Both the position numbers and the translations under genes were made by a program. Under the pieces are notes generated by a model, which did no database searches, had not been told where the DNA came from, and saw nothing but the letters and a program-made list of their open reading frames with translations. This document shows positions 1 through 6,138 of a stretch of 9,404 bases of DNA, in pieces. The first letter of the stretch is position 1; the number at the start of each line of letters is the position of its first letter. Source of the stretch: Urinicoccus sp. (GTDB taxonomy: Bacteria; Bacillota; Clostridia; Tissierellales; Peptoniphilaceae); contig JASBZN010000035.1 of the NCBI GenBank assembly GCA_029983435.1, forward strand, positions 1-9,404, in the 5' to 3' direction.

Positions 1-1990
1 AGTATTTGATAAAGTCTCTTGCCCAGTGGCTCTTGATGTCGGTCATGTTTTGATAACTGGAATTTCTTACCAGGACCTTGTGATCTTGGTTGATTTTTTC
101 TGCTTCTTCGGCCAGTTTATCGGAAAGTTTTAAGTCCTTGTAGGCCTTGTTTAACTTGTCGTAGGCTCTTTCTAAGGACCATTCTGTCCGTTTGGAATAT
201 TTTAATTCATCCTTTGCATCATCCAAAGCATCTTCTAAATTTTTCCAAGTGCCCTTGGTGTAGTTCTTTTCTTCCAGTTTCTTTACTTTTTCTACTAAGT
301 CTTTTAGCCTATTTTCTTGTCTTTCAAAATCCGTAAGAATAAGTCGATTCTTATCTAACTCTTTTTTTGCATTTTCTAAAGCAAAATATGCAACATCTAT
401 ATCCTTAGTAGATGAGTTGTCATTAATATAAACTTCCTTTGCTTTATCTAAGATTTTAACAAAATCTTGCCATGCTGTTTTTGTATAGGCTTCTTTTTTA
501 AGACCATTCAGCTCATTAATTAAATTTCTTAAGGCCTTTTCCGCCTTGGATTTCTCTACCTGACTATTAGAGAGTCTTTGTTTCTCTAATAGCTCTCTTC
601 CTTCCAATAAATTTTGCCTTGCAGTATCTAAATCTTCTCTTGTAGCCTGGGCACTCTCTAAAACTTTCTTAGCTTCATTTAAAATTTTTGAAAAATTTTG
701 TAGAGCTTCTCTCGGATAGGCATCTTGATCAATGGATTCCATGTACATGATACTAGATCTTAAAAGTTCTTGGGCTTTAACTTTTTCCTTATCTGGATTT
801 TTACTACCTGGGCCCTTTTCATAGACAATTTTTGTCCCTTCTGTATACGAATCCTTTGGCGGAAAATTATCCCTCTCTTCTCCTGGTACATAAATAGTAC
901 AATTTAGAATATCTGCAAAAGCATCTCTTCCAATACTTTTTACCGTAGAGGGGATTCGAATCTCCTTTAAATTGTTGCACCTTGCAAAAGTAGCCCATGG
1001 AATATCTTTTAAGCCTTCCTTTAAGACAACTTCTCGTATTTTAGCCCTTTCAAAGATACCTGGTTCCACTAACTGTGTTTCTCCACTTGTAAAAATCACT
1101 TTCGCAAGGTTAGCATAAGCAAAAGCCCCATTTTCAATTTTTTCTACCGTCGCCGGAATCGCAAACTCCCCATCTCCTCCTCGGATTGTACAATTTGCAA
1201 ACATTCCAGCTGGAATATTTGTAAATTTTTCTGGAAGTTTTATATCTTTAAACACTGCTTTATTAAATATATATCCTCCAGTAAATTCTATCTCTTTACT
1301 TTCAAACATTAAATTTAAAACTTTTGCATGAGAAAAAGCATCTTTTTTTACTTGCTTTACCCCAGAAGAAATGATTAAGTCTCCCACGACAGTTATATTT
1401 GAAAAAACTCCTTCTTCAATAACTTCTACTCCTGAAGGAATATTTAAATTTCCATTAACTCTTGTTCCAAAAAAAGCATATTCTTTAATTTCCTTCAGGG
1501 ATTGAGGTAGCAATAAACCTCTCTCTAATCTACACTTAGAAAATGATTGGTATCCTAGAGTTTCCAAGCCTTTTGGCAAGACCAGTTTTTCCTTAATATC
1601 AAGTCCTGCAAGCGCCTGTTCTCCTAAAACTTTTAACGTCGAAGGAAGTTGAATACTTTTAAAGCTGAGGTTAGAAAATATTGCTACCTTTCGATCCCAT
1701 TCATCTCTTTTTTGCCCAATCCCTTCTACTGGAACTTCTTTCCCCTTGATATTAAAATAAGCGGGGATTACTAAGTCTATATTTTCTCCTTGCGGTCCTG
1801 TATAATCTGTAATAGTACGTGTTTGGGGATTAAATTTAAAATTTCCAACTTGAACTTCGCCTTGTTCTGCAGTAGCTTCTATTGGCGCTGATGGATTTGA
1901 AATCTCGCTCTCAGCAAAAACAGGACCTGGTATGTAGCTAAAGAGCATCAAGGCCGATAAGGTGTACGCTAATGATTTTTTTATTTTCAT
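1..1990 (-). CDS. Secreted BspA-type LRR / FIVAR / SLH surface protein, C-terminus outside window
   Basis: This open frame of 663 codons has no stop before the left edge, so the C-terminus is missing. The N-terminus is a signal peptide: basic start (K2, K4, K5), hydrophobic core about 7-20, and a likely cut after VFA (residue 26). Residues about 105-370 are leucine-rich repeats of the BspA/LRR_5 type, with recurring phrases such as LPSTLKVLGEQAL and IPSTVKSIGRDAF. Three FIVAR-like helical modules follow at about 403-471, 483-548 and 558-623. The visible end (DIKSHWARDFIKY, 651-663) matches the start of an S-layer homology domain. The inferred role is a cell-surface adhesin or binding protein held to secondary cell-wall polymer by SLH domains; the ligand is unknown. 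The ATG follows an AAAGGA Shine-Dalgarno and directly precedes the signal peptide. The gene probably has its own promoter, because a terminator lies upstream. Confidence 0.88.
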   Translation of the reverse strand, partial: MKIKKSLAYTLSALMLFSYIPGPVFAESEISNPSAPIEATAEQGEVQVGNFKFNPQTRTITDYTGPQGENIDLVIPAYFNIKGKEVPVEGIGQKRDEWDRKVAIFSNLSFKSIQLPSTLKVLGEQALAGLDIKEKLVLPKGLETLGYQSFSKCRLERGLLLPQSLKEIKEYAFFGTRVNGNLNIPSGVEVIEEGVFSNITVVGDLIISSGVKQVKKDAFSHAKVLNLMFESKEIEFTGGYIFNKAVFKDIKLPEKFTNIPAGMFANCTIRGGDGEFAIPATVEKIENGAFAYANLAKVIFTSGETQLVEPGIFERAKIREVVLKEGLKDIPWATFARCNNLKEIRIPSTVKSIGRDAFADILNCTIYVPGEERDNFPPKDSYTEGTKIVYEKGPGSKNPDKEKVKAQELLRSSIMYMESIDQDAYPREALQNFSKILNEAKKVLESAQATREDLDTARQNLLEGRELLEKQRLSNSQVEKSKAEKALRNLINELNGLKKEAYTKTAWQDFVKILDKAKEVYINDNSSTKDIDVAYFALENAKKELDKNRLILTDFERQENRLKDLVEKVKKLEEKNYTKGTWKNLEDALDDAKDELKYSKRTEWSLERAYDKLNKAYKDLKLSDKLAEEAEKINQDHKVLVRNSSYQNMTDIKSHWARDFIKY
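122..784 (-). repeat. Three tandem FIVAR-like helical modules
   Basis: Three segments of about 65-69 residues share one plan: a helix with LxxLI/V, then YTKxxWxxF or a variant (YPREALQNF, YTKTAWQDF, YTKGTWKNL), then a helix of the form ILxxAKxV, a short turn, and a helix ending A...L..AxxxL. This matches FIVAR modules (Found In Various Architectures), which are common between ligand-binding domains and wall anchors in Gram-positive surface proteins and are thought to act as stalks or carbohydrate-binding units. The assignment rests on pattern recognition only. Confidence 0.7.
881..1678 (-). repeat. BspA-type leucine-rich repeat array
   Basis: About ten degenerate repeats of roughly 22-28 residues cover residues 105-370 of the surface protein. 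Each combines a strand such as IxLPxxLK or IxIPxxVE with a turn of the form IxxxAFxxC or IxxGxFxN. This is the pattern of the LRR_5 family (Treponema/BspA-like), which forms a solenoid binding surface. The repeats differ enough in DNA sequence that slippage-driven variation is unlikely. Confidence 0.8.
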
Positions 1991-2343
1991 CTTCTTTCCT
2001 TTCTATAACTTCATTTGCCTACATACTTTTTGTTTTCTTTCTACTCTTTGTCTTTAATATTTCACATCAACTCCTAACCAGAAATACAAGCCCTAGTAAA
2101 TAGCTTATGGTTTGTAGCTCTTTAACCAATATTATATGCCTACCCTACCACTAGAAAATGACGTACAAATAAAATGGTAATTCACCTGACTTATGAATTC
2201 CGCTTTTCCCATTCTACCTTTCAATCCTTCACAGGCGAATGGTACTCTCTATTTATAGTTGTTAAACCACTTATAATTTGTACATAATTTTATTCAGTAA
2301 TGAGCATTCCATTTCATTGTCTATCTTTTATTGAATTACTTTT

Positions 2344-2372
2344 AGTGTAGCACATTTTAAAAAAACAGGCAA
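2344..2372 (-). promoter_or_regulatory. Candidate sigma-A promoter for the surface-protein gene
   Basis: On the minus strand, TTGCCT (2372-2367) is followed after 17 bases by TACACT (2349-2344), and the bases just before the -10 are TGC, giving an extended -10. Spacing is ideal but the -35 matches TTGACA at only about half its positions. If used, transcription would begin near 2337 and leave a leader of about 345 bases before the ATG. Confidence 0.35.
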
Positions 2373-2413
2373 ACCTTTCCCCCTTATTTTCTCTTAAAAT
2401 ATAGTCTACTTGT

Positions 2414-2441
2414 ATTATACTAAATCTTACGTAAATTTACA
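2414..2441 (-). promoter_or_regulatory. Alternative candidate promoter with TATAAT box
   Basis: A consensus TATAAT reads on the minus strand at 2419-2414, with TGTAAA at 2441-2436 as a weak -35 and 16 bases between them. It sits just past the ppsA terminator, and the palindrome at 2431-2440 overlaps its -35, which would suit repressor control. A further TATAAT at 2136-2131 has no visible -35. The sequence alone does not show which of these is used. Confidence 0.25.
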
Positions 2442-2450
2442 GTTTTACTT

Positions 2451-2486
2451 ATAAAAAATTCCCTGGTAGAAAATCTACCAGGGAAT
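2451..2486 (-). terminator. Rho-independent terminator of ppsA
   Basis: A perfect 13-base inverted repeat (2458-2470 and 2474-2486) containing CCCTGGTAGA encloses a 3-base loop. On the minus strand it is followed by a run of six T (2457-2452). It begins 18 bases after the ppsA stop codon. The stem is strong and the T-run lies on the side expected for minus-strand transcription, so it ends ppsA and any read-through from the upstream operon. Confidence 0.93.
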
Positions 2487-2504
2487 AAATCTTTTCTATA
2501 AAGA

Positions 2505-4859
2505 TTATAGGCTTCTTAATTTTCTTAAAATCATTTTTTGTTCTACTTGAGCTACTACCCGACGAGTGTAATCAACAGTATCTGGGTTTACACTCATGGA
2601 AGTAATACCGGCTTCTACTAGGAACTCAGCAAATTCTGGATATTGACTTGGGCCTTGACCGCAGATAGAGCAAGTTGTGCCATATTTATTACATGCATCA
2701 ATAAGGATCTTAATGGCACGTTTTACTGCTTCGTTTCGTTCATCAAAGTAACCCATGTTGTTTAGAACACCATTGTCACGGTCAGCTCCCATAACAAGTT
2801 GGGTTAAGTCATTGGAACCAATAGAGAATCCATCAACTAATTGAGCAAACTCTTCTGCTTGGAAGACAACGGCTGGTACTTCTGCCATAATCCAAATTTT
2901 AAAGTCTTTGCCTTGTTCTAAGCCTTCTTCTGCCATAATTCCTTTCACAACCTTTAGTTCTTCTGGTGTACGAACAAAAGGTAACATGGCAACGACATTC
3001 GTTAAGCCAAATTCTTCTCGAACTTTACGCATTGCTCGGCATTCCAAACGGAAACCTTCTTCATATTCAGGAGAAATATAACGAGAAACCCCTCTCCATC
3101 CAATCATTGGATTTTGTTCAATAGGTTCTACTTCGTCTCCGCCCTTCAGGCCTCTAAATTCGTTCGTTCTAAAGTCACTCATCCGAACGACAATTTGTCT
3201 TGGATAGATGGCACTGGCTACAGTAGAAATTCCTTCTGCAAGTTTATCAATCATCAATTGACCTTGGCCAGTTTTTACCAAATACATTGGATGGGCACCA
3301 ATCATGTTGGTAAAGATAAATTCTGTACGCATTAAACCAATTCCATCAAAGGGTAGTTCTTTATAGCGTTTAATCAGGTTGGGTTCACCTAGGTTCATAT
3401 AGATTTTTGTTGCAGTGATAGGTGCAACAGATTTAAGGAATTGTTCGCTAGCAATTGTGGAACCGCCAGTTTGTTTTTCTTCTTCTTTTTCCTTTAAAAC
3501 GTCCCCTTCATAAACCACGCCCCGAGTTGCATCTACAGTGATTTGTTGGTCTTCTTTTAAAATTTTTGTTCCGTTTTTAGATCCTACAATACAAGGAATT
3601 CCCAATTCTCTAGAGACAATGGCAGCGTGACAAGTCCGGCCACCTTCATCAGTAACAACAGCTGCAGATTTACGCATAGCTGGAACCATATCTGGATTGG
3701 TCATGCCTGTTACTAAGATGTCTCCTTTTTGAATCTTATTGATTTCTGAAACGTCTGCAATATGACGAACGACTCCACGGCCAATTCCTGGACTTGCAGC
3801 AAGACCTCTTAAGAGGGCCTTTAATTCTTCTTTTTCTTCCACCACTTCTTCTCCTTTGTCTTCTTTTTTCAAAGTTGTAATTGGTCTGGATTGTAAGATA
3901 TAGAGATGTTTTGTATCACGATCAATACCCCATTCAATATCTTGTGGTTTTTTATAAAGATTTTCAATCTTTTGACCTTGGTCTATTAAAAGAGTCAGTT
4001 GCTTTGGTGTTAAGCATTCTTTATCGACAAAATCAGGTCCTAGAGCTTTTGCAATGGATACTTCTTCTGTTCCAACGCCAGAAGCTTTTTTTACCACCAT
4101 GGTATTTTTTTCTGCAATATGTTTTTCTACAATGGTGTTTTCAGCCTTGTCGATGGTATATTCATCTGGTGAAACAGTTCCACTAACAACTGCTTCTCCT
4201 AGTCCCCAAGATGCATTAATCATCATTTCTCCAGTGTTTCCGTTAATGGGGTTCGCTGTAAACATAACACCACTCTTTTCGGAGTTCACCATTTTTTGGA
4301 CAACGACAGAAAGTGATACATCAAAATGATCGTACCCTTGTTTTTCACGATAGTAAATTGCCCGACTGGTCCATAGGGAAGCCCAACATCTACGGACATG
4401 ATTCATCAATTCTTTTTCCCCATGAATGTGTAAATAAGTATCTTGTTGTCCAGCAAAAGATGCATCTGGCAAGTCTTCTGCTGTTGCGGAAGAACGAACC
4501 GCTACTTCAGGATCTTTTACGTCAATATTTTCTGAAAATTCTTTATACGCTTGGATAATTTCATCTTCCAAGGGTTTATAAATTTCCCCATTGACAATAA
4601 CGTCTCTTACTTCCCCACTGACTTCTTGCAAATCTTCTACATTTTCTACGTCTAAGTTTTTCATCAGTTCTTGCACCTTATCCACAAGACCTGCTTTTTC
4701 CATAAAGACGTCATAAGCTCCTGCTGTTACACAAAATCCTGGTGGTACATCAACGCCCATGGAAGTGAGTTCTCCCAAATTGGCTCCTTTACCACCAACA
4801 ACACCAACATCTTCTTTTTTTATTTCTGTAAACCACTTAATATAAGAGTATTGTGACAT
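2505..4859 (-). CDS. ppsA: Phosphoenolpyruvate synthase (pyruvate, water dikinase)
   Basis: The 784-residue product is close to the usual length of this family (about 790). It makes phosphoenolpyruvate, AMP and phosphate from pyruvate, ATP and water in the cytoplasm, the entry step of gluconeogenesis from pyruvate. Domain order is complete: an N-terminal ATP-grasp domain (GGKGANLGEL at 22-31, VRSSATAEDLP at 121-131), a charged KE-rich linker about 331-347, the swivelling phosphohistidine domain with GGRTCHAAIVSRELG (catalytic His411), and a C-terminal TIM barrel with GLMRTEF (Arg511), IGSNDLTQL (680-688) and the CGQG loop (Cys733). Thr409, two residues before the histidine, corresponds to the site modified by the PEP synthase regulatory kinase in other bacteria; no gene for that regulator is in the window. 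The ATG has a strong AGGAGGGA six bases upstream. It has its own promoter and terminator. Pyruvate phosphate dikinase is less likely because the motifs and length fit PpsA. Confidence 0.96.
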   Translation of the reverse strand: MSQYSYIKWFTEIKKEDVGVVGGKGANLGELTSMGVDVPPGFCVTAGAYDVFMEKAGLVDKVQELMKNLDVENVEDLQEVSGEVRDVIVNGEIYKPLEDEIIQAYKEFSENIDVKDPEVAVRSSATAEDLPDASFAGQQDTYLHIHGEKELMNHVRRCWASLWTSRAIYYREKQGYDHFDVSLSVVVQKMVNSEKSGVMFTANPINGNTGEMMINASWGLGEAVVSGTVSPDEYTIDKAENTIVEKHIAEKNTMVVKKASGVGTEEVSIAKALGPDFVDKECLTPKQLTLLIDQGQKIENLYKKPQDIEWGIDRDTKHLYILQSRPITTLKKEDKGEEVVEEKEELKALLRGLAASPGIGRGVVRHIADVSEINKIQKGDILVTGMTNPDMVPAMRKSAAVVTDEGGRTCHAAIVSRELGIPCIVGSKNGTKILKEDQQITVDATRGVVYEGDVLKEKEEEKQTGGSTIASEQFLKSVAPITATKIYMNLGEPNLIKRYKELPFDGIGLMRTEFIFTNMIGAHPMYLVKTGQGQLMIDKLAEGISTVASAIYPRQIVVRMSDFRTNEFRGLKGGDEVEPIEQNPMIGWRGVSRYISPEYEEGFRLECRAMRKVREEFGLTNVVAMLPFVRTPEELKVVKGIMAEEGLEQGKDFKIWIMAEVPAVVFQAEEFAQLVDGFSIGSNDLTQLVMGADRDNGVLNNMGYFDERNEAVKRAIKILIDACNKYGTTCSICGQGPSQYPEFAEFLVEAGITSMSVNPDTVDYTRRVVAQVEQKMILRKLRSL

Positions 4860-4882
4860 ACTACATCCCTCCTCGCTTATAT

Positions 4883-4910
4883 ATTATAACATATATACTT
4901 TTTCTGTCAC
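4883..4910 (-). promoter_or_regulatory. Extended -10 promoter of ppsA
   Basis: GTGACA (4910-4905, five of six matches to TTGACA) and a perfect TATAAT (4888-4883) are 16 bases apart on the minus strand, with TG one base before the -10 (TGTTATAAT). Predicted transcription start is near 4876, leaving a leader of under 20 bases that holds little more than the Shine-Dalgarno AGGAGGGA (4873-4866). The -35 overlaps the stop codon of the upstream CYTH gene. Confidence 0.75.
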
Positions 4911-5452
4911 TCTTTATTTTCTTTTTTCCATAACTTTTTTAATTCTGCAATGGATAAGGTTGAAACGGATTCTTCTGGAATCTCCAAGGCATGGATCACT
5001 TGGTAAAGGACCTCTTGGCTTGGAGCTTCTATCTCTACATAGGGCTTGGGATAAGTTCTCTCATCCCACTGGTCAAAATCAAATCGGCAGTCCTTATAAG
5101 AATAACTCCTCCTTTGTTTTAATCCTTTGTCAAAACAATCAAAACCGACACACTTTAATATTTCTATTAAGGCTTCTGGCTCATCAATGTGCGTTGTGTA
5201 TTCATAATTGTCTCGGACTCCTTGGTTAGAGACTTGTTTTTTAAAAGTAAACTCTCTCTCTGTCGCTCCCTCCTTTTTTATGGTTCGCAAACGTAAATAA
5301 CCTTGATCTTGAGGCCAATAATTTTTACTGGACCAAATATTGATGTTTTCTTGATCTTCTTGTCCTAAAAAAACTCCCCCTAGATCTTTTATCTTTTTTT
5401 CTAGTTCTCTTCCATCAATACCCAATAATTTAACTTCTATTTCTCTTTCCAT
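4907..5452 (-). CDS. CYTH-domain protein (class IV adenylate cyclase / triphosphatase superfamily)
   Basis: The 181-residue soluble protein carries the defining CYTH signature ExExK (E4, E6, K8 in EREIEVK) and other charged positions expected to line the triphosphate tunnel: LRLR (53-56), FKK (70-72), KQRRSY (112-117), RFDFDQW (123-129) and YVEIEAP (138-144). CYTH enzymes bind triphosphate-containing substrates with divalent metals; family members include CyaB adenylate cyclase, thiamine triphosphatase and inorganic triphosphatase. Substrate cannot be decided from motifs alone, so no gene symbol is given. The ATG is preceded by AAGGAG at five bases, and the gene overlaps the end of the upstream phosphoesterase gene by 16 bases, so it is very likely translationally coupled to it. 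No transmembrane or regulatory domain is present. Confidence 0.88.
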   Translation of the reverse strand: MEREIEVKLLGIDGRELEKKIKDLGGVFLGQEDQENINIWSSKNYWPQDQGYLRLRTIKKEGATEREFTFKKQVSNQGVRDNYEYTTHIDEPEALIEILKCVGFDCFDKGLKQRRSYSYKDCRFDFDQWDERTYPKPYVEIEAPSQEVLYQVIHALEIPEESVSTLSIAELKKLWKKENKE

Positions 5453-6138
5453 AGAATCTCCTTACATTTAAAGTCCAAATAATCTGCTGACACACAATCA
5501 TATTGAATTCCATCTCGAATCCCCTGGTAAATATACCGGTGCCCAGCTCCATGTAAGTGGCCATACAAGCAAATCTTTACTGGGTAGTCTTGAAGGACTT
5601 TGGTATAAATAGAATCTTCAAAGCTTTGTAAAAAAGGTGGATAGTGAATCATAGCAATAATTTCATTTCCCTCTGGCACTTGATCCAAAGAATTTTTTAA
5701 TCGCATCCCTTCTCTTAGGGTAATTTTTTCATCTTTTTCATCAAAGTCATTGGAATCTCTAGGAACCCACCCTCGAGTCGCTGCTACATAAATACCCTCT
5801 TTGATTTTAACTGCTGTGTTATGAACAAAGTGTAGGCTCTTGAAATCTCCTTCTCGCATCTTCTTCATGCTAGTCCACCAATAGTCATGGTTTCCCTTGG
5901 ATAAGATCTTTTGCCCTGGCAAATCATCAATATCTTTTAGGTCTTGGTATGCTTCTTCCCACTTAAGAGCCCAAGAAATATCTCCAGGAATCAAGACCCA
6001 ATCCTCTTGTCCTACATGATCTTCCCAGTAAGTAAAAATTTTTTTGCTATGCTCCTGCCATTCTTGACCAAAGATGTCCATGGCCTTATCCTTGGTATGG
6101 TCTAAATGTAAATCTCCAATTGCCCAAATTTTACTCAT
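5437..6138 (-). CDS. Calcineurin-like metallophosphoesterase, COG1768 type
   Basis: Numbered from the ATG at 6138, the product has 233 residues and all the metal-binding motifs of the calcineurin-like superfamily: GDLHLD (D9, H11), GDISW (D53), GNHDYWW (N83, H84, D85), IHYPP (H165) and GHLHG (H194, H196). The phrases GDISWAL and LPGQKILSKGNHDYWWTS resemble COG1768 predicted phosphohydrolases, whose physiological substrate is not established as far as I know. It is unrelated in detail to the SbcD-like nuclease in the same operon and lacks a capping domain. A longer reading from GTG at 6144 is possible, but that GTG overlaps the AGGAGG Shine-Dalgarno, which is correctly placed for the ATG. It overlaps the ATPase gene by 8 bases and the CYTH gene by 16. 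Confidence 0.9.
   Translation of the reverse strand: MSKIWAIGDLHLDHTKDKAMDIFGQEWQEHSKKIFTYWEDHVGQEDWVLIPGDISWALKWEEAYQDLKDIDDLPGQKILSKGNHDYWWTSMKKMREGDFKSLHFVHNTAVKIKEGIYVAATRGWVPRDSNDFDEKDEKITLREGMRLKNSLDQVPEGNEIIAMIHYPPFLQSFEDSIYTKVLQDYPVKICLYGHLHGAGHRYIYQGIRDGIQYDCVSADYLDFKCKEILWKEK

Larger units (their letters stand above)
1991..2504. other. 514-base intergenic region: terminator, candidate promoters, leader hairpins, no gene
   Basis: No convincing coding frame was found on either strand. At the ppsA side is a strong terminator for that gene. The rest is very AT-rich and would be the promoter and 5' leader of the surface-protein gene, with several sigma-A-like -10 boxes on the minus strand and several short inverted repeats. 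A perfect 10-base palindrome, gtaaatttac, lies at 2431-2440 next to one candidate promoter and could be an operator or chance. No known riboswitch core was recognised. Confidence 0.6.

Noticed and set aside
2190..2240. Minus-strand words GAGAGUA, AUUCGC and GGUGAAU resembling parts of a tetrahydrofolate riboswitch
   Set aside because: The conserved 3' core and closing stem are absent, the spacing does not fit, and the downstream gene is a surface protein rather than a folate gene.
3114..4856. Several open frames of 61-101 codons on the plus strand inside ppsA
   Set aside because: They lie opposite a complete, motif-rich gene, lack ribosome binding sites and encode no recognisable protein; they are antisense shadows.
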